Assembly: GCF_000027225.1 (NCBI RefSeq)
Contig: NC_013892.1
Coordinates: 2,914,001 to 2,978,000 of the forward strand
Origin: Xenorhabdus bovienii SS-2004
GTDB lineage: Bacteria > Pseudomonadota > Gammaproteobacteria > Enterobacterales > Enterobacteriaceae
Direction of reading: 5' to 3'
Length of the DNA stretch: 64,000 nucleotides
Each line of letters opens with the position of its first letter. Positions within the stretch are counted from its first letter, which is position 1. The position numbers and the translations under genes are program-made. Shown piece by piece: positions 41,604-52,189 of this stretch. The notes below the pieces were generated by a model. The model was not told the DNA's origin. It worked only from the letters and a program-made list of their open reading frames with translations, and did no database searches.

Positions 41604-42913
41604 TATTCTACCTCCAATACCATCGCTACACCCAATCCACCTGCGGCACAGGCTGTCGTCAGCCCAAACCCGCCACCACGACGACGCAATTCGTTCAATG
41701 TCTGGGTGACCATTCTGGCACCTGTCGCGGCAAATGGATGACCATAAGCTATTGAACCACCTAATACGTTGAATTTATCCATATCTACGTCACCCACTGC
41801 CTGAGAGCGCCCCAGTTTTTCACGCGCAAACTTTTCACTGGCAAACATTTTCAAGTTCGCCAGTGTTTGAGCGGCAAACGCTTCATGCATATCAATAAGT
41901 GAGAGTTCATTCAAAGTGATACCCGCCCGCTCCAGCGCAATCGGCGTCGCATAGGATGGCCCCAACAGCATATCCTGCCAGACATCAATCGCAGAAAACG
42001 CATAACTACGCAAATAACCCAGCGGAGTCATACCAAGCTCTTTGGCGACCGATTCGCGCATTAACATGACTGCGGCAGCACCATCAGTCAACGGAGTACT
42101 ATTCGCCGCGGTTACGGTTCCGTACTTACGATCAAAGGCCGGCCGCAATTTGGAGTAAGACGTGAGAACTGAATTTTTTCGGATGTTATTATCTTCTGTC
42201 AATGTGTCTCGGTATGGCGGAAAATGCGCCGCTACCACTTCCTCATTCAAACAACCCTGCTGCCAGGCTTTAGCTGCCAGTATATGGGAACGGTGTGCCA
42301 ACTTATCCTGCTCTTCGCGGCTGATATGGTAGGTTTTAGCCATTTGTTCCGCCGTATCGCCCATCCTCAATCCGGTGGAATATTCAGCAACCGCAGGAGA
42401 TACTGGCAGTAAATCCCGCAATTTCAATCGACTGATTAATTTTAAGCGCTGTGACAAACTCTTGGCTTTGTTCATATCGACCAAAGTGCGAGCCAGTGAT
42501 TTTGTTACCCCAATCGGTAACACAGATGAGGAATCAGCGCCGCCGGCAATGCCTACATTCACTGTGCCAGCCATAATGCTTTCAGCTACATTCGCAATCG
42601 CCTGAAAGCTGGTTGCACAGGCACGGGAAACACTATAAGCATCAGTGCTAACACTTAATCCTGCGCCTAATACAATTTCCCTTGCGATATTTGGTGCTTC
42701 CGGCATTTGAACGACTTGTCCAAACACCAGTTGGTCGATCTTCTCTGGCGACAATCCGCTTCTGATGACCAGTTCACTGACAACGGCTTTTCCCAAATCG
42801 ACAGCTGGGATACCATGGTAACTCGTTGCCTGTTTCGCAAAAGGAAGGCGCAACCCACTGACAATAGCAACACGCTCCTTTTGCTGTGCCACTTTTGTTG
42901 AAGAACGACCCAT
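41603..42913 (-). CDS. fadI: 3-ketoacyl-CoA thiolase FadI
   Basis: A 436-residue thiolase, partner of FadJ in the beta-oxidation complex; same length as E. coli FadI. The active-site Cys is in [15 protein letters not shown] (about residue 99), the His in [11 protein letters not shown] and the second Cys in [17 protein letters not shown] take the ATG at 42913 with CAGGAG before it, not the TTG at 42928. A FadR operator lies 66 bases upstream. Confidence 0.96.
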   Translation of the reverse strand: MGRSSTKVAQQKERVAIVSGLRLPFAKQATSYHGIPAVDLGKAVVSELVIRSGLSPEKIDQLVFGQVVQMPEAPNIAREIVLGAGLSVSTDAYSVSRACATSFQAIANVAESIMAGTVNVGIAGGADSSSVLPIGVTKSLARTLVDMNKAKSLSQRLKLISRLKLRDLLPVSPAVAEYSTGLRMGDTAEQMAKTYHISREEQDKLAHRSHILAAKAWQQGCLNEEVVAAHFPPYRDTLTEDNNIRKNSVLTSYSKLRPAFDRKYGTVTAANSTPLTDGAAAVMLMRESVAKELGMTPLGYLRSYAFSAIDVWQDMLLGPSYATPIALERAGITLNELSLIDMHEAFAAQTLANLKMFASEKFAREKLGRSQAVGDVDMDKFNVLGGSIAYGHPFAATGARMVTQTLNELRRRGGGFGLTTACAAGGLGVAMVLEVE

Positions 42914-42978
42914 AGCAACTCCTGACAATAATTATTAATTAAATCAATTGATTGATTAAAAACATTTGCTCACCTCAC

Positions 42979-42995
42979 AAGAGGTCAGACCTGAT
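42979..42995 (-). promoter_or_regulatory. FadR operator of fadIJ
   Basis: AAGAGGTCAGACCTGAT has the dyad core AGGTCAGACCT, close to the FadR core TGGTCNGACCA. Placed 66 bases before the fadI start, it fits repression of fadIJ in the absence of long-chain acyl-CoA. Confidence 0.72.
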
Positions 42996-43095
42996 GGAGC
43001 ATTGTTAACGCAATGTTGGAAAATAGCAAACAGGAATAGACGAAAAATGCGAGCAAAAGCAACAAACCGCGATAGGAAAACGGTTATGAAGATAA

Positions 43096-43392
43096 TTAGC
43101 GTAATCCTAATTGAAAAATCAGAGCCTCAGCCTGACAGCTAAACGTAAAATCTATAGTCAGTTTCACCCCATCGTCAACTGCTTCGATTTTATGGCTTAT
43201 TACGCATGGCTCTGACTCTCCTGATTTTGCCTTTACAGTCAATATATTAAGCATCATTTCCGCTTCCTGATTATTGGCAAAAACACTCTGGTAAGAGGCA
43301 GTGCAGTTTTCATTGTCAATGATGGTACCGACATCAACACAACAGCAAGCAGCGGTTTCTTCCGCATTACAACGTTTAATTGTATCAGGCAT
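43096..43392 (-). CDS. yfcZ: YfcZ/YiiS family (DUF406) protein
   Basis: A 98-residue protein of the DUF406 family, function unknown. It starts at 43392 (MPDTIKRCNAEETAACCCVDVGT), with CAGGAG before the ATG; a longer frame adds 28 unlikely residues. The run of three Cys near residue 17 and the C-terminal FSCQAEALIFQLGLR are family marks. It stands between fadI and fadL, as in E. coli. Confidence 0.9.
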   Translation of the reverse strand: MPDTIKRCNAEETAACCCVDVGTIIDNENCTASYQSVFANNQEAEMMLNILTVKAKSGESEPCVISHKIEAVDDGVKLTIDFTFSCQAEALIFQLGLR

Positions 43393-43641
43393 TTTTTTCT
43401 CCTGCGATGAAAGCCTATCGATGATTTTACGTTGTTCCAACCCCCGATAACCAGCGTTTACGCTGTTTGGCATCACTTATTTCATTATTTATTGATCTCA
43501 TCGCGCTAACAAACTAGCCATCACAATTCGTTAACATGCGCTGACTGTTTTTTGTTAAGTTCGTCCCATTTCGGCAATCATTTTGAACATATCTTAAAAA
43601 CATTCTTGCAACATCTTCTAATGTCAGGCCTATACTTCCTG

Positions 43642-43658
43642 CACTGGTCTGATTTGTC
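43642..43658 (+). promoter_or_regulatory. FadR operator of fadL
   Basis: CACTGGTCTGATTTGTC resembles the FadR consensus AACTGGTCNGACCNGTT and overlaps the -35 element of the suggested fadL promoter, a position suited to repression. Confidence 0.7.
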
Positions 43659-43682
43659 ATTATGATAAACCGACTCTACAAT
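43654..43682 (+). promoter_or_regulatory. fadL promoter (-35 TTGTCA, -10 TACAAT)
   Basis: TTGTCA (43654-43659), a 17-base spacer and TACAAT (43677-43682) form a good sigma-70 promoter, each element one base off consensus. Transcription would begin near 43690, leaving a leader of about 55 bases. The rest of the 43393-43743 gap shows no gene. Confidence 0.7.
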
Positions 43683-43743
43683 CCCGCGCTCTCAGCTACT
43701 TGAGTAGCATGTTAAATAATAATTAAATAATGAGGTTTTGGTT

Positions 43744-45060
43744 ATGAGCCAAAAAAACCTGTTTACACGTTCAGCATTAGCAGTGGCGGTTGCAGTCATT
43801 TCATCCAACGCTAGTGCTGCCGGTTTTCAATTAAATGAGTATTCATCATCAGGACTCGGTCGTGCTTTTTCTGGAGCAGGTGTCGTTGCAGACAACGCGT
43901 CTGAGGGTAGTCGTAACCCCGCAGCCATGACCCTATTTGATCGCCCATCATTTTCCAGCGGTTTGGTTTATGTAAATCCAAATGTTGATATCACGGGTAG
44001 ATCTCCAGTTCCTCAACTAGGAACTGGCGTTAAAAACAGCACTGATGCTAAAAATATTGCCCCACATGCATGGATACCAAACTTACATTTTATTACACCG
44101 ATCAATGATCAGTGGTTCCTTGGTGCATCAGCGACTTCCAATTTTGGCTTAGCAACCGAATTCAGTAATAACTATGCTGCTGGCTTGGTTGGAGGCAAAA
44201 CCTCACTTAAAACCGTTAACCTGAATCTGAGCAGTGCATATAAGCTTAATGATCAATTTAGCTTTGGTTTGGGCGTAAACGCCGTCTATGCAGATGCCAC
44301 AATTGTTCGTCACATGGGTGAAGTTGGTCCTTATAACCCACGAGCACCTATTCCAGCAACCTATGAAGCTTCCCGTTTAGAAGGCAAAGATTGGGGCTAT
44401 GGCTGGAATGCAGGCATTTTGTATCAGTATGATGAGAATAACCGTTATAGCCTGACTTACCGTTCAAAAGTCAAAGTGAAGTTTAAAGATGGCGATTTCA
44501 GCAATGACTTACCAGAACCCCGTGGCACTGGCGGCAATACAATTAAAGGTACGCTGGATCTGAATTTACCTGATATGTGGGAAGTCTCCGGCTATAACCG
44601 CGTCGCACCTCAGTGGGCCATTCACTATAGCTTCCTCTATACTGGCTGGAGTGAATTTAAGGAGTTGAGAGGTAAGAATAAAGACAACGGTAAGACGCTG
44701 TTCCAAAAAGATGAAAATTTCCGTAATGCTTACCGCGTCTCTCTGGGTACAACTTACTACTATGATGACAACTGGACATTCCGTACCGGTATCGCCTTCG
44801 ATGAAAGCCCTGTGCCCGCCAAAAACCGCTCTATCTCCATTCCAGATCAGGATCGTTTCTGGTTAAGTGTGGGAAGCACTTACGCATTCAATAAAGACGC
44901 TTCTGTGGATATCGGTGTTTCCTACATGCGTGGAAAGAAAGTACGTGTTAGCGAAAAATTACCAGAAGATGCTCAACAAGGACCTTTTAGTCAACCCTAT
45001 GAGTTCGATTCCAAAGGAACTGCATGGTTGTACGGTATGAACTTTAACTACACGTTCTAA
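43744..45060 (+). CDS. fadL: Long-chain fatty acid outer membrane transporter FadL
   Basis: A 438-residue outer membrane porin. It begins [20 protein letters not shown] with a signal peptide ending at SNASA, then [19 protein letters not shown]: the N-terminal hatch with the family NPA motif ([13 protein letters not shown]). The C-terminus ends in Phe (MNFNYTF) as needed for insertion by the BAM machinery. The ATG at 43744 has GAGG eight bases ahead; a TTG two codons earlier is less likely. Confidence 0.96.
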   Translation: MSQKNLFTRSALAVAVAVISSNASAAGFQLNEYSSSGLGRAFSGAGVVADNASEGSRNPAAMTLFDRPSFSSGLVYVNPNVDITGRSPVPQLGTGVKNSTDAKNIAPHAWIPNLHFITPINDQWFLGASATSNFGLATEFSNNYAAGLVGGKTSLKTVNLNLSSAYKLNDQFSFGLGVNAVYADATIVRHMGEVGPYNPRAPIPATYEASRLEGKDWGYGWNAGILYQYDENNRYSLTYRSKVKVKFKDGDFSNDLPEPRGTGGNTIKGTLDLNLPDMWEVSGYNRVAPQWAIHYSFLYTGWSEFKELRGKNKDNGKTLFQKDENFRNAYRVSLGTTYYYDDNWTFRTGIAFDESPVPAKNRSISIPDQDRFWLSVGSTYAFNKDASVDIGVSYMRGKKVRVSEKLPEDAQQGPFSQPYEFDSKGTAWLYGMNFNYTF

Positions 45061-45076
45061 CCGAATACTGAAATCG

Positions 45077-45106
45077 AAAAAAGGATAGCGGGTGCTATCC
45101 TTTTTT
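45077..45106 (+). terminator. Terminator after fadL (shared with mlaA)
   Basis: AAAAAAGGATAGC and GCTATCCTTTTTT form a long stem across a GGGT loop; A-run and T-run on the two sides let it serve the convergent fadL and mlaA genes. Confidence 0.88.
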
Positions 45107-45122
45107 GATCATGGTTCCATCA

Positions 45123-45872
45123 TTAATCAATGGAATCCAATTCATCCTGAATCACCGTCGCATTAGGGTTTTGTTCTGGCAAAAGCTTGCCTCCATTGAC
45201 CATAAAATCATGGCGCTGGAAGTACGCTTCACGCATCATCAAATATGGATCGGAAGAGTTTTTCAATAGGCCATCGGAATCCAACAAACGTGCGCGGGTT
45301 TCAATACCTCCAAATACCCATTTTCCTACGGACATCCAAGGTGTGAGATAGCTTAATACGGGGTAAGTCATATCCGCGACATTCCCTCCATCGTCACGCA
45401 GAGTGAAATTGCCATAACCAGGCAAAACAACATAAGGACCATAACCAACATTGTAATACCCCAACGTACTACCAAAACGCATTGGATCTTCTTTTGCCAG
45501 CTTCGGATTCGCCATTGAAGCGACATCAATCAACCCGCCCATTCCCAGAAGGGTATTCAAAAAAAATCGGTTGAAATGCTTCGCGCCATTATGGAGATCA
45601 CCGCGCAGAATACTGTTGACCATACTGGCCGGCTCTTCAAGGTTACTCACGAAGTTACCAATGCCATTTCGTGCTGGCATCGGCACATAATCTCGCCAAA
45701 CTACAGCAACGGGTCTCAGAAGATAAGGATCGAGAACATCATAATTAAAGTTGAACATGGCACGGTTGAAGCCCTCCAGCGGGTCAGAACGCCCTTGTTC
45801 CACCGAATTCGAACTGGCACATCCCACCAATAATACTGCTGTAAGAGCCACCCCGCTCAGACGATACTTCAT
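45123..45872 (-). CDS. mlaA: Phospholipid-binding lipoprotein MlaA
   Basis: A 249-residue outer membrane lipoprotein (VacJ). The lipobox LLVGC puts the lipidated Cys at residue 18; the body has DPLEGFNRAMFNFNYDVLD and GLIDVASMANPKL, family marks. With OmpC and the Mla transporter it removes stray phospholipid from the outer leaflet. Start at 45872 with GGAG before it. As in E. coli it follows fadL, but on the opposite strand. Confidence 0.95.
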   Translation of the reverse strand: MKYRLSGVALTAVLLVGCASSNSVEQGRSDPLEGFNRAMFNFNYDVLDPYLLRPVAVVWRDYVPMPARNGIGNFVSNLEEPASMVNSILRGDLHNGAKHFNRFFLNTLLGMGGLIDVASMANPKLAKEDPMRFGSTLGYYNVGYGPYVVLPGYGNFTLRDDGGNVADMTYPVLSYLTPWMSVGKWVFGGIETRARLLDSDGLLKNSSDPYLMMREAYFQRHDFMVNGGKLLPEQNPNATVIQDELDSID

Positions 45873-46285
45873 GTTATTCTCCACGTAATCACTTTTAGAC
45901 ACTGGCTCTCACCTTGCATTCTGCCAATATTTACCAATGCGTTAAATATACTTTCAATTTCTCATTATTGGTAATCAAAAAGAGTGGTGATTAAATAGGC
46001 AAACAGAACGTCATGTCTTATCTCAAGCAAAAAGGAGTTAAGTTAAAGGGGACAATTATCTCCTTTAAACTCTAAGTTTTATCAGTGGGATATGGATTTT
46101 ATTAATTTCCAAACCGTCATTTCGTGTCATCCTGACATCACAAACATACAATTCACCAACCGAACTTAGTCAAAACGTCCTCTCCAGTATTGATGAACCT
46201 ATTTTATTGATGTTCACTGGCGGAGAAGTAGCCCGCCTTCATGTTATTTAGCAATGTGTATTGTTGATTAAATGAGGGATTAAGT
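45873..46285. other. Gap between mlaA and the tail-fibre gene
   Basis: About 410 bases without a gene. A weak hairpin at 46041-46071 (AGTTAAAGG against CCTTTAAACT, followed by a short T-run at 46076-46080) is the only structure that I see. No attachment site or integrase remains. Confidence 0.4.
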
Positions 46286-47137
46286 ATGAGTATTCAAAAT
46301 AATAAGCCTGAGACACCATGCCCTTGTGACTGTGATCTTTTCGTGGTACCCAGTCGTAATTATGTAAAAGAATCTATTGAAGAACACGCCCAAAGCCGTA
46401 ATCACCCCAATGCAACACTACAGGATAAAGGTTTTGTTGTTCTGAGTAATGATGTCGGTAGTGATAGTGAAACTATGGCGGCAACACCAAAGGCAGTGAA
46501 AGTAACGTATAATTTGGCTAATACAGCTAATCAGAATGCCAGTAATGCGAATGACAATGCCAATACTCGTTTAGCAAAAGATCGGAATGGAGCTGATATA
46601 CCTGATAAAAAAGAGTTTGTTAAGAACCTTGGAATAGAGCCATTAATGGAAGGGTTGTCCTTACCTGTCGGCGTTCCTGTTCCCTGGCCTACAGAAACAC
46701 CGCCAGAAGGCTGGCTGATATGTAACGGTAACTCGTTTGATATAGTAAGATATCCGAAACTTGCCCTTGCTTATCCCTCTGGTGTACTACCCGATTTGCG
46801 AGGGGAGTTTATTCGCGGCTGGGATAATGGGCGAGGAGTGGACACTGGGCGACATCTGCTTTCTAATCAAGCAGCAGATATCGCTCCACATAGCCACAGA
46901 ATTAACCGCATGTGGTCCAGCTCAACTGCTGGAGCCGAGAATTTAGGTACAGGGAACCGCATTTTCAATAGCATCCAGGAAAACATTAACTACGGAGCTG
47001 ATCCTCGGGGATTGGGTATTGCTATAGGAATGGGTTCGGGTGGTTATGGTTACATGGATAATGCGGTTGCTAATTCAACAGGAACAGAAACCCGACCCCG
47101 CAACATAGCATTCAATTACATAGTAAGAGCCGCCTAA
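46286..47137 (+). CDS. Orphan phage tail-fibre protein with collar domain
   Basis: A 283-residue protein with the layout of short phage tail fibres: a fibre repeat region (ATPKAVKVTYNLANTANQNA, about residues 68-87), the NGADIPDKKEFVKNLGI joint common in enterobacterial tail fibres, and a C-terminal tail-collar domain (GVPVPWPTETPPEGWLICNG, LPDLRGEFIRGWDNGRG, RPRNIAFNYIVRA). GAGGGATTAAG precedes the ATG. No other tail gene or chaperone is near, so it is a stray remnant of a prophage or a phage-tail bacteriocin, yet its frame is intact. Confidence 0.85.
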   Translation: MSIQNNKPETPCPCDCDLFVVPSRNYVKESIEEHAQSRNHPNATLQDKGFVVLSNDVGSDSETMAATPKAVKVTYNLANTANQNASNANDNANTRLAKDRNGADIPDKKEFVKNLGIEPLMEGLSLPVGVPVPWPTETPPEGWLICNGNSFDIVRYPKLALAYPSGVLPDLRGEFIRGWDNGRGVDTGRHLLSNQAADIAPHSHRINRMWSSSTAGAENLGTGNRIFNSIQENINYGADPRGLGIAIGMGSGGYGYMDNAVANSTGTETRPRNIAFNYIVRAA

Positions 47138-47211
47138 TTCTGAGCTAACAATTAAACCCGCAACTTTCTGTTGTGCTTTAATAAATTCGGACACTTTGGT
47201 AAAGGAATAGA

Positions 47212-47343
47212 ATGACTTTATCCCCGGTTGGGTTGTTGAGCAAACTGAGTCGCAGTCAGTTGCTCATCCTGGATGACCGGAGACTGGAGAGTCTGACTGC
47301 CGACCAGCGCAGTGATTTACTGGAGATAGTCGATCAACTGTAA
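47212..47343 (+). pseudogene. istB: Fragment of an IS21-family helper gene istB
   Basis: A short frame of 43 codons whose reading LLSKLSRSQLLILDD followed by ESLTADQRSDLLEIVDQ resembles the Walker B region of the IstB ATPase of IS21 elements (LLILDDWGLESLTADQRNDLLEI as I recall it). The residues after DD read RR instead of WG. Walker A and the rest of the element are missing, so this is a scrap of a lost insertion sequence. Confidence 0.65.
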
Positions 47344-48563
<1,220 letters not shown>

Positions 48564-48573
48564 TAATTAAAAT

Positions 48574-48603
48574 CAGGAATATCGGATAACACCTATATTC
48601 CTG
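48574..48603 (+). terminator. Weak terminator after hemF
   Basis: CAGGAATAT and ATATTCCTG pair across a 12-base loop, 10 bases after the hemF stop, followed by TTCTAT. The stem is AT-rich and the T-run short. Confidence 0.45.
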
Positions 48604-48765
48604 TTCTATATCAGAACACTAATAATTTAATTTATTATTTTTCATTGGCAATTCCCTGACATAAAAAATCAATATTTACCCTAGTGACTAACTCAACTAT
48701 TATAGTTAGTATTCAAACGGGCCCAAAAAACACAAACATAACATCTAATAATAAAGGGGATAATC

Positions 48766-49833
48766 ATGAAAAATAATGAAATCAACAGATATAGCTTAAT
48801 CCCTCCATTTGTTTTAGAACACATCTCTAGCGATTGTGATGAGTGCTCTAATCATTATGTACTAAAAACATTAGATCATGTTCATCACTTAATGAATATC
48901 TCTATTGGAGAAGAGCTTTTACAACAGGAAAATGAAGTAGAATTTGATGATGAATTAAATCGAACTATCTACGATGCAGAATATGAAGAGATATTTCCAG
49001 GTGATAGGGTAGCACGACGCGAAGGTATGCCTGAGAGTGAGGATGTTGCTGTCAATGAAGCCTATGAGTATCTCGGTAAGACCCATGAATTCTACAAAAA
49101 AGTTTTTGGCCGTAATTCACTCGATAACAAAGGCATCAAGCTAGTCGCAACTGTACATTATGGTCAAAACTACATGAATGCATTTTGGTCTAGAAAACAG
49201 ATGGTTTTTGGCGATGGAGATAAAAGTGGAAAATATTTCAATCGCTTCACTTCTGCCATTGATGTTATAGCACATGAATTAACGCATGGTGTGATTGAGA
49301 GTGAAGCACGACTTTTTTATGCTTATCAATCTGGCGCGTTAAATGAATCCATCTCAGATGTGTTTGGTATTATGGTAAAACAGTACTTCGATAAACAAAA
49401 AGCCAGTGAATCCGATTGGCTTATCGGAAAAGGACTACTTGGATCTAAGTTTAATCCAGACAATAAACCGGATGTTGCCTTACGTACATTTGTAAATCCG
49501 GGAACGGCTTTTTCCGGAGACAAGCAAGTTGGTCATATGGATCAATATAAAGAGCTACCGTTCACAAAGGACAATGGCGGAGTTCATATATATTCTGGTA
49601 TTCCTAACAGAGCCTTTTATCTACTGGCAGTGGAGCTCGGTGGTTATTCATGGGAACGTGCAGGTAAAATCTGGTATGAAACGTTACTCGACGAACGTTT
49701 ATCTTCAGATGCCAATTTTGATGATTTTGCAGAATTAACCATTAAAAACGCTGAAAAATTATTTGATAAAGAAATTTCAGATATCGTGAATAATTGCTGG
49801 AGCAAAGTTGGGATTATCATTCCAACAAAATAA
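48766..49833 (+). CDS. prtS: Protealysin-type metalloprotease (M4 family)
   Basis: A 355-residue thermolysin-family protease without signal peptide, as for protealysin of Serratia and PrtS of Photorhabdus. The short propeptide (about residues 1-50) has IPPFVLEHI, the conserved PP motif. The zinc site is HELTHGVIE (about residues 169-177) with the third ligand in NESISDVFG; a second His of the family lies in HIYSGIPNRAFYLLA. AAAGGGGATAATC precedes the ATG. Family members cleave intracellular or insect proteins; PrtS is antigenic-peptide processing in insects, so a role against the insect host is possible. Confidence 0.92.
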   Translation: MKNNEINRYSLIPPFVLEHISSDCDECSNHYVLKTLDHVHHLMNISIGEELLQQENEVEFDDELNRTIYDAEYEEIFPGDRVARREGMPESEDVAVNEAYEYLGKTHEFYKKVFGRNSLDNKGIKLVATVHYGQNYMNAFWSRKQMVFGDGDKSGKYFNRFTSAIDVIAHELTHGVIESEARLFYAYQSGALNESISDVFGIMVKQYFDKQKASESDWLIGKGLLGSKFNPDNKPDVALRTFVNPGTAFSGDKQVGHMDQYKELPFTKDNGGVHIYSGIPNRAFYLLAVELGGYSWERAGKIWYETLLDERLSSDANFDDFAELTIKNAEKLFDKEISDIVNNCWSKVGIIIPTK

Positions 49834-49903
49834 TTAACACCAACATCAATATAATCATTAATACAATATCAATTATTATTAAACAGAATAATTGATATTA
49901 AAC

Positions 49904-49931
49904 AAGAAAGGGCTAAGGATAGCCCTTTCTT
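49904..49931 (+). terminator. Terminator after the protease gene
   Basis: AAGAAAGGGCTA and TAGCCCTTTCTT form a perfect 12-base stem with loop AGGA, about 70 bases after the stop. A near copy stands behind the propeptide gene at 50492. Confidence 0.85.
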
Positions 49932-50113
49932 AATATTTATAGCTCAATATATTTTAGATTTAGACTACCCTTGCATTAATACATTGATTTTAATAAAAAA
50001 ACATAGAAATACAATAAATTTACATTTCTACCAGTGACTAATATGATTATTTTAGCTAATATCTAAGTACCCTAAAACAGATACATATAACAACACACAA
50101 ACTGGTTAACATT

Positions 50114-50335
50114 ATGCGTAATAGTAAAATAGACAAGTACAATATCATTCCTCCCTATCTACTGGAATATATTGCCAATAATTGTGATGAAAATGACAGG
50201 GAATGTGTGATAAGGACGTTAAAACATGTTAATAATACAATGAAAAATTCAGCTAAAGAAGAGGAGGCGTTACATCCGGAAGATAATTTATCAACTGATA
50301 ATAAAAAGATAAATAAACCTGACAAGTTGCAATAA
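50114..50335 (+). CDS. Free-standing protealysin propeptide homologue
   Basis: A 73-residue protein whose first 46 residues match the propeptide of the protease gene just upstream at 20 positions by eye, including IIPPYLLEYI and CDE. The catalytic domain is missing; a charged Lys/Asp/Glu tail replaces it. The flanks are also copied: the sequence AGTGACTA lies 81 bases before this ATG and 83 before the protease ATG, and both genes end in a GGGCTA/TAGCCC terminator. It is either a duplicate reduced by deletion or a retained small protein that folds with or inhibits the protease. Function unproven. Confidence 0.75.
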   Translation: MRNSKIDKYNIIPPYLLEYIANNCDENDRECVIRTLKHVNNTMKNSAKEEEALHPEDNLSTDNKKINKPDKLQ

Positions 50336-50491
50336 TAAAAAATAATTATACATTAATAAATTGAATTAGTTTTGGCTGTAAATTGATAACAAATTTCCAT
50401 TCAGACAGTAGTAATGAAATTATTTTATTACCTTAAAAAGAATCAAAAATAAATTAATAAGATAGCTAAGTAAATCATATATATCAGTAAC

Positions 50492-50519
50492 AATAAAGGG
50501 CTAAAAATAGCCCTTTATT
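50492..50519 (+). terminator. Terminator after the propeptide gene
   Basis: AATAAAGGGCTA and TAGCCCTTTATT form a perfect 12-base stem with loop AAAA, followed by TTCATG. It resembles the terminator behind the protease gene in size and core. It may also serve the convergent der gene. Confidence 0.85.
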
Positions 50520-50541
50520 TCATGCATATTTATTTTAATAT

Positions 50542-52032
50542 TTAACGCTTTTTCAAATGCGACATTAAACGTTTACGTTTACGAAGCTGTGTGGCCGTCA
50601 AAGTATTCTTCTTATCCGCATAAGGGTTAGTCCCTTCTTTAAATTGAATGCGAATAGGTGTTCCCATGACTTTTAAAGAGCGACGGAAGTAGTTCATCAA
50701 GTAACGTTTATAAGAATCAGGCAAATTTGTCACCTGATTGCCGTGGATCACCACGATAGGTGGGTTATATCCCCCTGCGTGGGCATATTTCATTTTAACT
50801 CTGCGCCCACGTATCATCGGCGGCTGGTGATCTTCTTCTGCCATATGCATGATACGAGTCAGCATGGAAGTACTAACGCGATGGGTAGCACTTTCGTAAG
50901 CTTCCAGAATCGAGTCAAATAAGTTGCCAACCCCACTGCCATGCAGCGCAGAAATAAAGTGAACACGAGCAAAATCGACAAAACCGAGACGCAAATCCAG
51001 CATATCCTTAACGTGATCTCTGTCTTCCTGGCTCATGCCATCCCACTTGTTGACCGCAATAACCAAAGAGCGCCCACTATTGAGAATAAAACCGAGCAGA
51101 GAGAGATCCTGATCAGAAACCCCTTCACGGGCATCAACTATCAGCAAAACAACATTAGCATCTTCAATGGCCTGAAGCGTTTTGATAACAGAAAATTTCT
51201 CAACCGTTTCGGTTACTTTGCCACGTTTACGAACCCCTGCTGTATCAATCAGGATATATTCGCGGCCATCACGCTCCATTGGAATATAAATACTGTCTCG
51301 GGTAGTTCCCGGCATGTCATAAACAACGACTCGCTCTTCGCCCAGAATACGGTTAGTCAATGTGGATTTACCCACGTTTGGACGACCAACAATCGCCAAT
51401 TTCAGCGGCAAAGTAGTAGGATCAAAAACGGCCTCCTTCTCTTCCTCTTCAGCAGCCTCCAATTCAGCCTGCTCTATTTCAGACCAATAAGCTGCATTGG
51501 CTTCTTCTTCCGTTAATTCAACTTCTTCCGTTTTCTCTTTTTCGGAGAATGGCAACAACACATGCTCGATCAGTTGTGTCACACCACGGCCGTGGGAAGC
51601 GGCGATGGAATATATATCCCCCAACCCCAGTGAGTAGAACTCAGGGATAGCAGTATCGGTATCAATACCATCGGTTTTATTCGCTACCAAAAAGGTGGCT
51701 TTTTCACGGCTACGCAGATGTTTTGCAATCGCATGATCGGCTGGCATCATTCCGGATCTGGCATCGACCATAAACAGGACGATATCCGCTTCTTCAATTG
51801 CCATCAAAGATTGCGCAGCCATATGCGTTTCTACGCCATCTTCTGTACCATCGATACCACCGGTATCAATGATGATGAATTCCTGCCCTTCAACCTCTGC
51901 CCGTCCATATTTACGATCACGGGTCAAACCAGGGAAATCCGCTACCAACGCATCTCGGGTTCGGGTTAAACGGTTAAATAAGGTGGATTTTCCGACATTC
52001 GGGCGCCCAACCAGCGCAACAACAGGTATCAT
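50542..52032 (-). CDS. der: Ribosome biogenesis GTPase Der
   Basis: A 496-residue protein with two GTPase domains, each with GRPNVGKST (residues 8-16 and about 210-218) and a G3 motif (DTGG, DTAG) plus NKTD and NKWD. An acidic linker lies between them (about residues 165-200), and a KH-like domain with a basic tail ([13 protein letters not shown]) closes the protein. It acts in 50S subunit assembly. It follows bamB as in E. coli. Confidence 0.97.
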   Translation of the reverse strand: MIPVVALVGRPNVGKSTLFNRLTRTRDALVADFPGLTRDRKYGRAEVEGQEFIIIDTGGIDGTEDGVETHMAAQSLMAIEEADIVLFMVDARSGMMPADHAIAKHLRSREKATFLVANKTDGIDTDTAIPEFYSLGLGDIYSIAASHGRGVTQLIEHVLLPFSEKEKTEEVELTEEEANAAYWSEIEQAELEAAEEEEKEAVFDPTTLPLKLAIVGRPNVGKSTLTNRILGEERVVVYDMPGTTRDSIYIPMERDGREYILIDTAGVRKRGKVTETVEKFSVIKTLQAIEDANVVLLIVDAREGVSDQDLSLLGFILNSGRSLVIAVNKWDGMSQEDRDHVKDMLDLRLGFVDFARVHFISALHGSGVGNLFDSILEAYESATHRVSTSMLTRIMHMAEEDHQPPMIRGRRVKMKYAHAGGYNPPIVVIHGNQVTNLPDSYKRYLMNYFRRSLKVMGTPIRIQFKEGTNPYADKKNTLTATQLRKRKRLMSHLKKR

Positions 52033-52123
52033 TTTTTTGATGCCTCATAACTAGATGTAAATCGATATCCTGCTGAAAGTGATCCACTCGAAGCTCCACT
52101 ACAACAGATACTAAAAAGACGAA

Positions 52124-52155
52124 ACGGCTCCTGTTACTGTCAGCACAGGAGCCGT
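52124..52155 (-). terminator. Hairpin between bamB and der
   Basis: ACGGCTCCTGT and ACAGGAGCCGT form an 11-base GC-rich stem with a 10-base loop, followed on the minus strand by TTTCGTCTTTTT. It lies 35 bases after the bamB stop and probably ends or weakens transcription into der. Confidence 0.75.
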
Positions 52156-52189
52156 GTTATTTCGTGTTGTGTTAAAACACGTGATGAAA

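Noticed and set aside
43623..43640. Second FadR-like site upstream of fadL (GTCAGGCCTATAC)
   Set aside because: Only one half-site resembles the consensus; too weak to list.
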